Origin: Glaciecola sp965660815
Lineage (GTDB): Bacteria > Pseudomonadota > Gammaproteobacteria > Enterobacterales > Alteromonadaceae
Length of the DNA stretch: 64,000 nt
Assembly (NCBI GenBank): GCA_965660815.1
Contig: CBFIBG010000003.1
Coordinates: forward strand, 46,106-110,105
Reading direction: 5' to 3'
Shown: positions 1-9,924 of the stretch, piece by piece
Position numbering within the stretch: position 1 is the first letter of the stretch
How the letters are laid out: each line of letters opens with the position of its first letter
The notes under the pieces: generated by a model
Told to the model about the DNA's origin: nothing
Databases searched by the model: none
What the model saw: only the letters and a program-made list of their open reading frames with translations
Made by a program: the position numbers and the translations under genes

Positions 1-756
1 GCATCGCAGTCAATGTTTGAATTAGAGACCATAGGAAGCTCAGGGCAAGGTCGCCCTATCGAAGCCCTTATTCATAAGTCAGTCGATAATAAAGAGTGGA
101 TTTACATCATTGGTCGTCAACACCCGCCAGAAGTGACCGGAGCAAAAGCGCTTGTGCAATTCGTAGAGACACTTATACAGGACTCACCCGACAATAACCG
201 CTTTTTCGCAAGATTCAATGTATTACTAGTGCCTTTACTCAATCCTGATGGCGTTGCTGCAGGAAATTGGCGACACAACCTTAATGGTGTCGATTTGAAT
301 AGAGATTGGGGTAAGTTTACCCAAGTAGAGACTAAAACCGTCCATGACAGTTTAATAAATTTAATGGAAGATGATCACAATCTAGTATTTGCCCTCGATT
401 TTCACTCTACGCAGCAAGACATTTTCTACACGGTCCCCACTGACTATGTTCCCCTAGTCAATAAAAGACGTAATATAGATAAAACAATTGTCCCTTCTAA
501 GTTTGTAGAAGAATGGTTAGATGAACTTAAACAACAAACGCTTCGCTCATTTACGGTAAGGCAGCGCCCCGGTAGCAATCCAGGTAGAGGCGTCTTTAAA
601 CAATTCATTGCCGATGAGTACGGAGTACACGCCGTCACCTACGAAATTGGAGACAATACAGATAGGCATTTAATTAAGCATGTCGCCACGCAGTCCGCGC
701 ACACATTGGTCGATAAGTTGCTTCAAACCCCACCAAGTTCGTTTAGAGTGGACTAG
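1..756 (+). CDS. M14 family zinc carboxypeptidase (5' end outside window)
   Basis: The open frame runs in from the left edge with no stop codon before the first visible Met at base 13, so the true start is probably upstream and only the C-terminal part is seen. Visible M14 features are the zinc motif HPPE in 'GRQHPPEVTGA', the substrate-site stretch 'NPDGVAAGNWRHN' followed by 'DLNRDW' (the Asn-Arg of the family), the third zinc ligand in 'DFHST', and the catalytic Glu in 'TYEIGD'. It should remove C-terminal residues from peptides, probably in the periplasm or outside the cell, but any signal peptide lies outside the window. polB follows on the same strand 60 bases later with no sign of coupling. 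Family call is firm. Substrate is unknown. Confidence 0.85.
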   Translation, partial: ASQSMFELETIGSSGQGRPIEALIHKSVDNKEWIYIIGRQHPPEVTGAKALVQFVETLIQDSPDNNRFFARFNVLLVPLLNPDGVAAGNWRHNLNGVDLNRDWGKFTQVETKTVHDSLINLMEDDHNLVFALDFHSTQQDIFYTVPTDYVPLVNKRRNIDKTIVPSKFVEEWLDELKQQTLRSFTVRQRPGSNPGRGVFKQFIADEYGVHAVTYEIGDNTDRHLIKHVATQSAHTLVDKLLQTPPSSFRVD

Positions 757-816
757 ATCGTAAATTTAGCCTTACCTTTCATACTCTCGAATTTATAGAC
801 GTCTAGGTCCTATTGT

Positions 817-3174
817 ATGCGAGTATCTATCGATGGATTTATCCTTACAGCGCGCAGCATAGAGCGTTATGGTAAAACATATTTTGAATATTGGTTGGCC
901 ACTGATTCAGGAGTAGTTAAAACCTTATCAAAAGCTCAACACTTGCTATTTTTCATTCTTCAAGATGAGTTCGAAATTGTTTCTCAGTTACTTACAAAGA
1001 ATGGAATTAGGCATAGATATAAGCCTCTGTCTTTAAAGACCTTTGAACATCAAAATGTGGGTGGGTTGTACTTTGATCAAAAAAATATGCTGTATAAAGC
1101 GAGAAAATTGTTAAAGCAAGCTGCGATTTCTTGTTTCGAAGATGATATACGTCCTGTTGATCGATATTTGATGGAACGGTTTGTTTATGGATCTGCCATT
1201 TGTTCGGGTGAAAGTGTTACCAATAAAGGGAGTTTTGCAGAAGTTATTAATAGCCAAATAAAGCATGGCCAATTTATACCGACGTTAAACGTATTATCTA
1301 TTGATATTGAATGCAGTGAGCAGGGTGAATTATTTTCCATTGGTCTTGCCAGCGATTCGCATAAATGCGTATTGATGATTGGTGAATCTCAAACGGCCAA
1401 TGACTTCATTCATTGGGTTGGTAACGAGAAAGCACTTGTAGAACAGTTCATTATTCAAATAAACCGTCTCGACCCAGACATCATTATCGGCTGGAACGTT
1501 GTCAACTTTGATTTTCGACTACTGATAAAACGCGCCGCTAAACATAACATTGAATTGACATTGGGACGTGAAAATCAGCCTGTAGCTTGGCGGGACGCCA
1601 AAAATGAAGTTAACCAAGGGTTTATCGCTATGCCTGGCCGAGTCGTTTTGGATGGGATAGAAGCACTTAAAACCGCTACTTATCAATTCGATAGTTTTAG
1701 TTTGGAAAATGTTGCTCAAACGCTACTTGGTAAAGGTAAACATACCGAAAGTGTGGAGGGTAGACTCGCCCAAATTGAGCATGATTTTAAACACGATAAA
1801 ATAAAGCTAGCTAATTACAACTTACAAGATTGCCAATTAGTATTAGACATTTTCACCCATACAAAAGTACTCGATTTTTTAATTTTACGAAGCCAACTAA
1901 CTGGGCTCGAGCTTGATAGAATGGGCGGCTCAGTCGCCGCGTTTATCAATTTATACTTACCTAAATTGCATCGTGCAGGTTATGTTTCACCTAATCGCCC
2001 GTTGAATGGCGGTTTAGCAAGTCCAGGTGGATATGTAATGAACTCAAAGCCTGGATTATACAAACATGTTTTAGTGTTGGATTTTAAAAGCCTTTATCCA
2101 TCGATCATTAGAACCTTCAAGATAGATCCCCTTGGCTTAGTAGAAGGGTTAATGTCACCCGATAATGCAATAGAAGGATATAAGGGTGCTAGATTTAGTC
2201 GAGATAAGCACTTTTTGCCTGACATCATCACATCGCTTTGGCAACAGCGCGATGAGGCTAAGAAACACAAAGACGCTGCTCGCAGTCAGGCCATAAAAAT
2301 TCTGATGAATTCGTTTTATGGGGTACTAGGCTCCGGTGGCTGCCCCTTTTATGATACGCGTCTTGCTAGCTCAATTACTATGCGAGGCCATGACATTATG
2401 CAAGTCACTGCCAAATGGATTGAACTAGCCGGTTATGAAGTTATTTATGGCGATACTGACTCTACCTTTGTATGGTTAAATGGAGAATACTCAAATGAAC
2501 AAGCGGTAGAAATTGGTCAATCACTTGCCCTTCAAATTAACCACAAATGGCAAGAAAAGCTTAAGCAGCAATATCAACTTGAGTGTGATTTAGAAATTGA
2601 ATTTGAAACTCATTTTAGTCAATTTTTAATGCCTACTATCCGAGGCTCTGAACTGGGGAGTAAAAAACGTTATGCGGGTTTAAAAACAAGCAGAGACGGT
2701 GATGCAATAATATTTAAGGGCTTAGAAACGGTTCGCTCAGACTGGACACAACTGGCAAAAGACTTTCAACTTAGGTTATACCAAATGGTGTTTGCTAAAG
2801 AGAATGTGCAAGAGTATGTGCTACAAACGATTAAAGATACGCGTTTGGGTAAATTTGATGAAAAACTGATTTACAGAAAACGCATTCGTCGCAAATTAAA
2901 TCTGTATGTAAAAAACGTACCGCCACATGTTAAAGCCGCAAGATATGCCGATGAGCAAAATGAGGCATTAGGAAAACCACCCAAGTATCAAAATAAAAGT
3001 TGGATTACTTATGTCATCACGGTCAATGGTCCTCAACCAACAGAATACTTAAGCAGTCAAATAGACTATGAACACTACGTAGAAAAACAAATTAAACCTA
3101 TTGCCGAGGGGATCTTACCTTTTATAGGTTTGTCCTTTAATAATATTGCCAGTCGGCAAATGGGTTTATTCTAA
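817..3174 (+). CDS. polB: DNA polymerase II (family B)
   Basis: Family B DNA polymerase of 785 residues, the normal size for bacterial Pol II, used in replication restart and lesion bypass. The 3'-5' exonuclease motifs are visible: ExoI 'SIDIECS' (Asp163/Glu165), ExoII 'NVVNFDF' near 227 and ExoIII 'YNLQD' near 333. Polymerase motifs follow in order: A 'DFKSLYPSI' near 421, B 'KILMNSFYG' near 493 and C 'YGDTDS' near 545. All catalytic acidic residues are present, so it should be active in both synthesis and proofreading. The ATG start has only a weak ribosome binding site. In E. coli polB belongs to the SOS regulon, but I saw no clear LexA box in the 60 bases upstream. Confidence 0.96.
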   Translation: MRVSIDGFILTARSIERYGKTYFEYWLATDSGVVKTLSKAQHLLFFILQDEFEIVSQLLTKNGIRHRYKPLSLKTFEHQNVGGLYFDQKNMLYKARKLLKQAAISCFEDDIRPVDRYLMERFVYGSAICSGESVTNKGSFAEVINSQIKHGQFIPTLNVLSIDIECSEQGELFSIGLASDSHKCVLMIGESQTANDFIHWVGNEKALVEQFIIQINRLDPDIIIGWNVVNFDFRLLIKRAAKHNIELTLGRENQPVAWRDAKNEVNQGFIAMPGRVVLDGIEALKTATYQFDSFSLENVAQTLLGKGKHTESVEGRLAQIEHDFKHDKIKLANYNLQDCQLVLDIFTHTKVLDFLILRSQLTGLELDRMGGSVAAFINLYLPKLHRAGYVSPNRPLNGGLASPGGYVMNSKPGLYKHVLVLDFKSLYPSIIRTFKIDPLGLVEGLMSPDNAIEGYKGARFSRDKHFLPDIITSLWQQRDEAKKHKDAARSQAIKILMNSFYGVLGSGGCPFYDTRLASSITMRGHDIMQVTAKWIELAGYEVIYGDTDSTFVWLNGEYSNEQAVEIGQSLALQINHKWQEKLKQQYQLECDLEIEFETHFSQFLMPTIRGSELGSKKRYAGLKTSRDGDAIIFKGLETVRSDWTQLAKDFQLRLYQMVFAKENVQEYVLQTIKDTRLGKFDEKLIYRKRIRRKLNLYVKNVPPHVKAARYADEQNEALGKPPKYQNKSWITYVITVNGPQPTEYLSSQIDYEHYVEKQIKPIAEGILPFIGLSFNNIASRQMGLF

Positions 3175-3435
3175 TACATTGTGGTCTTCGGTGTGTGGCA
3201 TTTTTCGAGGTGGACAAGAGAGTTTTATATGGGCTATTGGTATTCTAGGGTTTGAAATTAGCTTGATAGAAAGCCCATATCGCACAAATAAGATGACTTA
3301 TACTTAAAAGTTGAAACCTATGTTTAACATCAATGAATTCGAGCATTATAAAAAAGATATGCGACACAAAGTAGTTGTTATGTTTTAAGATAAGATTTAG
3401 TATCTTGAAAGACTTATTTTATAGGGATATTTTTT
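3175..3435. other. Intergenic region with a 9-bp inverted repeat
   Basis: The space between polB and the metalloprotease gene holds a 9-bp inverted repeat, ATATGGGCT at 3227-3235 and AGCCCATAT at 3272-3280, separated by 36 bases. It has no T-tract, so it is not a standard terminator. An AGGGAT ribosome binding site lies just before the downstream ATG at 3436. No coding signal is seen. Confidence 0.3.
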
Positions 3436-6003
3436 ATGTTCACTCTTTCCAAAGCACTCAATCGAGTTTTTGTCACATGGTTTTTAATCTTTGCTTGGGT
3501 TTCCAATATTCATGCTTTGATTGATGACAAAAACGCCGAAGAAGATACTGAAACTAAATCTTTAGAAGAGTTTGTTGGCGACTTGCAGCTTCATGAAGGC
3601 ATTTTAGATTTATATCTAAATACTGAAACTGGCGACATGCATATGGCAATAGATGCCAGCCAACTTAATCAAGAAATCCTGTATTTTGCTGTAGTTCACA
3701 ATGGTGTATTAGAAGCCGGTTTGTTCAGGGGAGCACCTCTGGCTCAAGATGTAATTGAAATACGTAAGCAATACAATCGCATAGAGTTTGTAAAGAAAAA
3801 TACAAATTATGTAATAGACCCAGATAGTGAACTTGCTAATGGTGGTTATACTAATATTACTGACTCAGTGCTAGCAACGACTGAGATTACTGCTATTTCA
3901 GATGATGGCAAACAATTTTTAATCAGTGCTGATAGTTTGTTCAAAACCGAGGCGCTAGCAAGAGTAACTTATAACCTAGATCCAGATACCCCTCCACATG
4001 AACAATTTGATATAGGCGCGCTGTCAAAGGCTAAAAGTAAGTACACTCATGTAGGCGTATATCCGGAAAATCTAAATGTTCGAACCGATTTTATCTATGA
4101 AAACACCCGTCCTTATCAGTATGGTAGTGAACGCATAGCTGATCCAAGAGCTACCACAGTTACTGTGCAGCATAGCTTTGTTACCATGCCCGAAAATGAT
4201 TTTGTTCCTCGTCTTGATGATCAAAGAGTAGGCTATTTTCTCGCACGCAGTGCCGACTTAAACAGTTATGAATTCTTAAATTACAGAGACTATATAAATC
4301 GTTTTCATTTAGTAAAAAAGAATCCTGATGCAGCTTTATCTGAACCTGTAGAGCCAATAGTATGGTGGATTGAAAATACAACACCAGTGCAATACCGAGA
4401 AATTATGACCAAAGGGATTTTGGCTTGGAATAGTTCATTTGAAAAAGCAGGCTTTAAAAATGCGATTGTTGTTAAACAACAACCCGATGATGCAACATGG
4501 AACGCGGAAGATATTCGATATAATGTAGTGCGTTGGTCAAATACACCGGGGGCTGGATTTGCCTTTGGACCAAACTTTGTAAATCCTCGCACCGGACAAG
4601 TGCTGGGTGGAGATGTAATGTTTGAACACACGTTTGTTGACGTTGGATACACCATTGATGTGTTAGGGAATCCAGATGCATTTTTCGAAGAATATGCGGC
4701 TTCAAAGCAACATAAAAAAAATGGTATGTCGCATTCAACAAGTAAGGTTTGCTCAAAAGGCCATGAAATGATAGAAATGGCAGGGTTTGCAAATGTTGCA
4801 CTAACAGCAATGAACGCTTCCGTGAGTGAAAAACGACGTGTTATTGAAGAAATGCTTTATGAGCTAATGTTACATGAAGTGGGCCATGTGTTGGGGCTAG
4901 CGCATAACATGAAAGGCTCAAACTATCGCTCGCAATCAGAGTTATTTGATATAGAAAAAACAAACGGTATCGCGACCAGTTCAATAATGGATTATACCGC
5001 GCTTTTAATTGCTAAACCAGGCCAACAACAGGGCAACTTTTATTCTACAAAGCCTGGTCCATACGATGATTGGGCGATTCAATTTGGATATGACCCTAAC
5101 ATAGAGGGCGATGCACGAGACGCATTACTGGCTAGATCAACAGAGCGAGAACTGATGTTTGGCAATGATGCTGATGATATGCGAAGCCCTGGAAGTGGAA
5201 TAGATCCTAGAGTGAATATTTGGGACATGTCAGACGACTCTATCAAATATGGAAAACACCAATTTGAACTCGTTGAAGAATTAGCGCCATTATTAAAAGA
5301 CAAACTGCAAGAGGATGGAGAAAGCTGGGCAAAACTCCGATTTGGAACGCAAAGGTTAATTACTTATAAAACGAGTGCGGCTAGAGTGCTAGCGAGCTAT
5401 ATTGGCGGCGTAGAAGTAACGCGATTTGTGCAAGGCCAACCAAGTGATGCTCCTCCTTACAAACCGGTCGATAAAGAAACACAGCAACGTGCACTTCAAG
5501 TTTTATCAGAGCACGTGTTTGCACCCGATGCATTTTTACTGCCACAAGAATTAATCAAGCATTCTGCTTTGCAAAGACGCGGCTTTGACTATTATGGAAA
5601 AACAGAAGATCCAAAACTTCATACGCTTGGACTTGGGGTACAAAAAACCGCTCTTGACCGCATTCTTGACTCAACGGCAATGCTTCGTCTAAGTGATACC
5701 ATGTTATATGGCAATACATATTCTGTTAATCAGATGATGTATGAATTAACTGATTCTATATTCAAAGCGGATCTTAAATCGCGGGTAAATACTCATCGAC
5801 AGTTGTTGCAAAATGAATTTGTCACTAGGCTTATTGATATCCTGACACACGATCACCACGATTCTATTTCAAAAGCGGCGGTTTTTGAGCAGTTAGAGAG
5901 AATAAGAAATTGGATGAGTAAATCTAGAACAAAAGATTCTGCAACCAAAGCCCATCGTCAATATCTTACCTATCTGATTGAAGATGCCTTCAAAGACGCT
6001 TAA
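3436..6003 (+). CDS. Secreted zinc-dependent metalloprotease (DUF5117-type)
   Basis: Protein of 855 residues with an N-terminal signal peptide (hydrophobic 13-27, then 'IHA'). The zinc site is the extended metzincin form HEVGHVLGLAH: His480, Glu481, His484 and His490, followed by 'SIMDY', which resembles a Met-turn. The long N-terminal half ('LNQEILYFAVVHNG', 'IVWWIENTTP' just before the protease domain) matches the bacterial zinc-dependent metalloprotease family with DUF5117 and DUF5118-like domains, typically 800-900 residues. It is expected in the periplasm or outer envelope, degrading proteins for nutrition or turnover. It is a single gene with an AGGGAT ribosome binding site 8 bases before the ATG. 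The HExxHxxGxxH motif makes protease activity very likely. Its substrates are unknown. Confidence 0.88.
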   Translation: MFTLSKALNRVFVTWFLIFAWVSNIHALIDDKNAEEDTETKSLEEFVGDLQLHEGILDLYLNTETGDMHMAIDASQLNQEILYFAVVHNGVLEAGLFRGAPLAQDVIEIRKQYNRIEFVKKNTNYVIDPDSELANGGYTNITDSVLATTEITAISDDGKQFLISADSLFKTEALARVTYNLDPDTPPHEQFDIGALSKAKSKYTHVGVYPENLNVRTDFIYENTRPYQYGSERIADPRATTVTVQHSFVTMPENDFVPRLDDQRVGYFLARSADLNSYEFLNYRDYINRFHLVKKNPDAALSEPVEPIVWWIENTTPVQYREIMTKGILAWNSSFEKAGFKNAIVVKQQPDDATWNAEDIRYNVVRWSNTPGAGFAFGPNFVNPRTGQVLGGDVMFEHTFVDVGYTIDVLGNPDAFFEEYAASKQHKKNGMSHSTSKVCSKGHEMIEMAGFANVALTAMNASVSEKRRVIEEMLYELMLHEVGHVLGLAHNMKGSNYRSQSELFDIEKTNGIATSSIMDYTALLIAKPGQQQGNFYSTKPGPYDDWAIQFGYDPNIEGDARDALLARSTERELMFGNDADDMRSPGSGIDPRVNIWDMSDDSIKYGKHQFELVEELAPLLKDKLQEDGESWAKLRFGTQRLITYKTSAARVLASYIGGVEVTRFVQGQPSDAPPYKPVDKETQQRALQVLSEHVFAPDAFLLPQELIKHSALQRRGFDYYGKTEDPKLHTLGLGVQKTALDRILDSTAMLRLSDTMLYGNTYSVNQMMYELTDSIFKADLKSRVNTHRQLLQNEFVTRLIDILTHDHHDSISKAAVFEQLERIRNWMSKSRTKDSATKAHRQYLTYLIEDAFKDA

Positions 6004-6226
6004 TTTAAACAATAACCCTTGTCTTCATTTAGCGGGGAGGCATTCCCTGCTAATCACAGATGAATGTCGGTATCTCAAATCCAATACAGCGCGTATTTTG
6101 GGCGCTGTGTTTGAACGTCTTACAAAACACACCTAACGTTATTTGAATCATCACATCAGATGATGGGGTAGGCATTGGTCAGCCACTCACTCTAAAGCTT
6201 TATCTTATTTGATATGCAGAGTGTTA

Positions 6227-6604
6227 TTATGGCTTGTCGGTATCTTTTATTTGTTTACCGCGTGGGTCCATATTCGCATAATAAGCGGCTAAGTCTACTA
6301 TGTCTTGATCGGTTAAATGTTTAGCGTGGGGGGTCATGGCTGCATGTATGCGCTTGCCCGAGCGAAAAGCAAGCAACTGCAACTCAGTATAAGCTTGCTT
6401 CTGGCCTGCCAAATTTGGATAAATTGGGATTAACGAAATACCGTCTACTCCGTGACATTGAGCACAGATAGCAGATTTATCTTTGCCAGCGCTAACATCA
6501 GATTCCAATTTGTTATCAGAACATGCGCTTATGCTCATTATTGATATACTTAAAAAAAGCATTCTAACTGCATTTGTAATTTTAAAAGTGGTAATATTCG
6601 TCAT
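6227..6604 (-). CDS. Class I c-type cytochrome, predicted lipoprotein
   Basis: Small cytochrome of 125 residues. The N-terminal hydrophobic stretch ends in the lipobox 'ISAC' (Cys28), so it is probably tethered to a membrane facing the periplasm. Heme is bound by CAQCH (Cys47, Cys50, His51), and the sixth ligand is probably the Met of 'AAMTPHAKHL'. The C-terminal 'LTDQDIVDLAAYYANM' is the conserved last helix of c553/c4-type cytochromes. It should shuttle electrons to a terminal oxidase or periplasmic reductase. No partner oxidase gene is adjacent, so the redox partner is unknown. The gene is convergent with the metalloprotease and divergent from the next gene. A second Met at residue 15 is a possible alternative start. 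Confidence 0.85.
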   Translation of the reverse strand: MTNITTFKITNAVRMLFLSISIMSISACSDNKLESDVSAGKDKSAICAQCHGVDGISLIPIYPNLAGQKQAYTELQLLAFRSGKRIHAAMTPHAKHLTDQDIVDLAAYYANMDPRGKQIKDTDKP

Positions 6605-6727
6605 GGGTTATTCTTTTTATCGTAACACTATTGAGGTAAGTTAAATCAAGTTGCGATGCCGATACACACCTTGAATTTTAGCCTATGCTTTATTTAAATT
6701 AGGGTCAACTCATAAAAGGTAAAAATA

Positions 6728-7090
6728 ATGGAAAACAACAACCAACCTTGGGGCATACAACTCAACTCGTTTTTAATGCTAATGCATTTGAGTCAATTAG
6801 CTGGTTTAATCATTCCACTAGGGGGCTTAATCGTACCGATTATTATGTGGGCGACTAATAAAGATAGGTTTCCAGAAGTCGATAGACATGGGAAAGTAAT
6901 TTTGAATTGGGTATTGAGCGCCTTGATATATGGTATCATTTGTTTTTTCTTAACGTTCATTGTGATTGGCCTGTTCGGTTATGCTCTATTGGGGATCCTA
7001 AGTCTCGTATTTTTAGTAATCGGGGCAATCAAAGCTAACCAAGGTGAGTTTTGGGAATACCCGCTTAGTATCAAATTTTTTAAGGTGTAA
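6728..7090 (+). CDS. DUF4870 (Tic20-like) small membrane protein
   Basis: Protein of 120 residues with three to four hydrophobic segments. The features 'LSQLAGLIIPLGGLIVPIIM', 'WATNKDRFPEVDRHGKVILNW' and 'IGAIKANQGEFWEYPLSIKF' are the hallmarks of the DUF4870 family (A-N-x-G-x-x-W-x-Y-P ending). The ATG follows an AAAGG ribosome binding site. Function is not established for bacterial DUF4870 proteins. It stands alone on the plus strand 70 bases before the carboxymuconolactone decarboxylase-like gene. Confidence 0.8.
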   Translation: MENNNQPWGIQLNSFLMLMHLSQLAGLIIPLGGLIVPIIMWATNKDRFPEVDRHGKVILNWVLSALIYGIICFFLTFIVIGLFGYALLGILSLVFLVIGAIKANQGEFWEYPLSIKFFKV

Positions 7091-7160
7091 CCCAAAGGTC
7101 ATATTGTGGCGTGGCGACAGAACATTATGATAAGGGCACAGAGTCTAAAGATTTAATACT

Positions 7161-7544
7161 ATGTCGCAGAAAAATTTAGAAAAAGGCATCACCAAACGCA
7201 AACAAGTAATGGGAGAGGCATTTGTCGATAGGGCGATGTCTAATACCAATAGCTTTACCGCCGATCTTCAAAATTGGATAAATGAACACGCTTGGGGTTC
7301 AACATGGCAGCGAGAAGCCATCACAGACCGTACTCGCTCACTTTGCACAATTGCAATGTTGACAGCACTGAAGGCCCCCACAGAGCTCAAGGGCCACATC
7401 AGAGGTGCTTTAAATAATGGATGCACAGTGATAGAAATCAAAGAAGTGTTGCTTCATTCTGCGCTATACTGTGGCGCTCCAGCAACCCAAGAAGCCTTTA
7501 GAGCTGCTGTAGAAGTTCTAGAACAAGAAGGTTACGATTTATAA
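7161..7544 (+). CDS. Carboxymuconolactone decarboxylase family protein
   Basis: Protein of 127 residues of the CMD/AhpD-like family, the size of PcaC (4-carboxymuconolactone decarboxylase, a beta-ketoadipate pathway enzyme). Visible signature: 'AWGSTWQREAITDRTRSLCTIAMLTAL', then 'ELKGHIRGALNNGCTVIEIKEVLLHSALYCGAPATQEAFR', which carries the conserved His and the 'YCG.P' region. It lacks the CxxC pair of AhpD, so peroxidase reductase activity is unlikely. No other aromatic degradation gene is nearby, so the specific pcaC role is not supported by context, and a general CMD-family lactone or redox role is possible. Confidence 0.82.
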   Translation: MSQKNLEKGITKRKQVMGEAFVDRAMSNTNSFTADLQNWINEHAWGSTWQREAITDRTRSLCTIAMLTALKAPTELKGHIRGALNNGCTVIEIKEVLLHSALYCGAPATQEAFRAAVEVLEQEGYDL

Positions 7545-7670
7545 AGTAAAAAATTAATTACATTTTTATTTTTTTTAGTCATGGATATTTGAACAAATAC
7601 TTCATTTTTGAGGTAAATTAAATCCAGATAATACAACAGAATTTAATTTATATTCTAATTTTAACGACCA

Positions 7671-8675
7671 ATGGCAAATATGACGACTACACAAACAAGA
7701 GAACAGATAAGAGCAATAATTAATGCAATAAGATCTGAAGAAGCAGCACTTCGCAAAAAATATAGCTTTTTGTCTCACCAAAACACCTTGGGCATGCTCA
7801 TTCTGGTTTTATCCGCTAGCGCAATGGCTGGTCTTGGGTATATGTATTATCTTGAAATCGTGCCAGCTTGGCTGGCCATTATTTTAATTGCGATGGTCGC
7901 ATCGATCTCACACGAGCTCGAACATGACCTTATTCATCGCCAATATTTCAGTAAAACCCCAATTGTCCATAACTTTATGATGTTGGTCGTTTGGATTATG
8001 CGCCCAAACACAGTTAACCCTTGGTTCAGGCGACAAATGCACTTGAATCATCATCAAGTGTCTGGCACTGACCAAGACTTAGAGGAAAGGCTTGTTGGCA
8101 ATGGTATTAAAAACCCGTTTAAGCGTCTTTTGGTTATTATGGACGGTTTATTGGGACTTATTTTATTCAAAAAGGTATATGAAAAAGAAATCAGAGGATT
8201 CAGCTTTTCGAAGGTATTTCATGCCGCCTTTCCAATCGCAACGGCTTACTTTATAGTGTTGTACAGCATGATTGTATATCATTTACTCAATCTTTTTATG
8301 CCCATCGAAAACTACATACCTGCGTTTATGACTCCGGTAATAAATCTTTTCGAATTTCTAATGGTCGTATTAGTATTACCAAATATTGTCAGATCAATGT
8401 CACTCAATTTTGTAACATCGTCTATGCATTATTACGGCGGAGTTAATAATCTCCACCAACAAACACATATCATCACTAGTAAATGGTTTATTCCGTTTCA
8501 TTTGTTTTGTTTTAACTTTGGCAAAACCCATACGATCCATCACTTTGTACCCAACCAGCCTTTTTATATTAGGCAGTGGATAAGCAACAAAGTAAATCAA
8601 GTAATGAAACAACAAGGCGTTAGGTTTAACGATTTTGAAAGCCTGAAAAACGCGAATTTATATACTGCAAGTTAA
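7671..8675 (+). CDS. Membrane fatty acid desaturase/hydroxylase
   Basis: Integral membrane di-iron enzyme of 334 residues. The His boxes are 'HELEHDLIH' near residue 83, 'HLNHHQ' near 124 and 'HTIHHF' near 287, with an additional 'HQQTH' before the last box. Hydrophobic segments flank the boxes (about 43-80, 180-205 and 215-245), giving the usual desaturase topology with the His clusters in the cytoplasm. It should insert a double bond or hydroxyl group into acyl chains, perhaps for membrane fluidity in the cold, but a terpenoid or alkane substrate cannot be excluded. The ATG at 7671 gives the full N-terminus. No redox partner gene is adjacent. Confidence 0.85.
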   Translation: MANMTTTQTREQIRAIINAIRSEEAALRKKYSFLSHQNTLGMLILVLSASAMAGLGYMYYLEIVPAWLAIILIAMVASISHELEHDLIHRQYFSKTPIVHNFMMLVVWIMRPNTVNPWFRRQMHLNHHQVSGTDQDLEERLVGNGIKNPFKRLLVIMDGLLGLILFKKVYEKEIRGFSFSKVFHAAFPIATAYFIVLYSMIVYHLLNLFMPIENYIPAFMTPVINLFEFLMVVLVLPNIVRSMSLNFVTSSMHYYGGVNNLHQQTHIITSKWFIPFHLFCFNFGKTHTIHHFVPNQPFYIRQWISNKVNQVMKQQGVRFNDFESLKNANLYTAS

Positions 8676-8699
8676 ATTGGGTGAATTCATGAATCAGCA

Positions 8700-9575
8700 T
8701 TAGGCTATCATTCTTTTGTTGGCTTGTTTAAGTGCTTCGTCCGCTGATTCATTTTGTTTACTTAGATGAGCGCCAATCTTAACGTGCACCTTTTGTTTAT
8801 TTAAGCTATTGAACAGTTTGACTACCGTCTGGGTCAATGTCTTGTTATTGCTATCTGGCAGCAACACAACCACTCGGTCATTACTAAGCTTGAAAACCAA
8901 ATCTTGCTTTCTTAAGCCTTTTTCTATTTCCTTAACGTCAATTTCCTGTTTAAGGTTGTAAACCGTTGTCTTTTTAATGTTTTTTTCTATTACAATGAAG
9001 CCTAACAACGCTCCTACTTCTTTAAGTTCCAGTTTAAACTGGCTTGCAAGCTTGTTAAACGATGTCACATAACTTTGGTCTGAAATGTGTTTTTGCATTA
9101 AATCCGGATAATTTTTAACGGTACTTCTCAACAAGCAAAGTTCATTATATTGACTCACTAAACACTGAATAATAAACACCTTTTTAACCAACTCAGCAGA
9201 ATAGTTATGAAGTTCATCGGTTCCTTCATTAGGATCAATGGCGCAGAGAGTGCCAATTAATTTTCCATTTTCTTCTACTAATGGATACCCGATATAACAG
9301 TTGATGGGTATCTGGGAGACTATTGGCGCTTCACGGTACATTTCAACCTGAGATACTTTAGGGACAATATTAGGTCCGTTTTTAGTTGCCATTCTAGTGC
9401 AGATTGTATCTTGCCAAATCTTTACTTGGTCTGGTGCTACCCCATACTGGTTATCCGTTGTGGCGAGCATTATCCAATCGTCGTCCACTACTCGTGTAAC
9501 CATCCATAGATCAAGTTGATACGTTTGTTTTAGGTCATCTATAATATTAGTTAAGGCTGTTCTTAAAGCACTCAA
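8700..9575 (-). CDS. GAF-domain protein with degenerate GGDEF-like C-terminus
   Basis: Cytoplasmic protein of 291 residues. Residues about 10-150 form a GAF domain ('INCYIGYPLVEENGKLIGTLCAID' is the typical end of the fold). The C-terminal 110 residues look like a shrunken diguanylate cyclase domain: 'KQDLVFKLSNDRVVVLLPDS' aligns with the GGDEF region, but the signature reads SNDRV, so the catalytic Gly-Gly and Glu are lost, and 'ADEALKQANKRM' matches the usual last helix. It should therefore not make c-di-GMP and may bind a ligand or another regulator. The start is TTG with GGAG five bases upstream. It is convergent with the desaturase. Confidence 0.75.
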   Translation of the reverse strand: MSALRTALTNIIDDLKQTYQLDLWMVTRVVDDDWIMLATTDNQYGVAPDQVKIWQDTICTRMATKNGPNIVPKVSQVEMYREAPIVSQIPINCYIGYPLVEENGKLIGTLCAIDPNEGTDELHNYSAELVKKVFIIQCLVSQYNELCLLRSTVKNYPDLMQKHISDQSYVTSFNKLASQFKLELKEVGALLGFIVIEKNIKKTTVYNLKQEIDVKEIEKGLRKQDLVFKLSNDRVVVLLPDSNNKTLTQTVVKLFNSLNKQKVHVKIGAHLSKQNESADEALKQANKRMIA

Positions 9576-9924
9576 AACATCTCCAAATACTGCATTTAAT
9601 CTGTGTTAATAATGAATTGAAATTAAACTATTTAACAAATTTATTTGGTTCATATAAAGGAGCTAGCCCGCTTCGCAGGGTCTATATCAATTTTATTTTG
9701 CTCCATTATATATGGTTGTATAAGAATAAAGAATCGGCACGACATTTCAATACTTTAGTCGTATAGGAGAGCGAAAAAAGAATTGGCAAATGAAAGGCGA
9801 TTAAGATGCTTGAAAAACACGCCATAAAAAACCCAACAATCATATGCAGTAACAAGAAAATCAAACTAAATAGAAATAAAAGAGTATTGAATATAAACAG
9901 ATTAATTGTACCTCTTGGATTTTC
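9576..9924. other. Intergenic region between divergent GAF and selO genes
   Basis: This 349-base stretch should contain the promoters of both divergent genes. I see AT-rich sequence, no convincing ORF, no terminator hairpin and no tRNA. Nothing further can be supported. Confidence 0.3.

Noticed and set aside
4305..4810. Two overlapping minus-strand open frames of 112-116 codons inside the metalloprotease gene
   Set aside because: The plus-strand gene has clear family motifs across this region. The antisense frames have no start signals or recognisable products.
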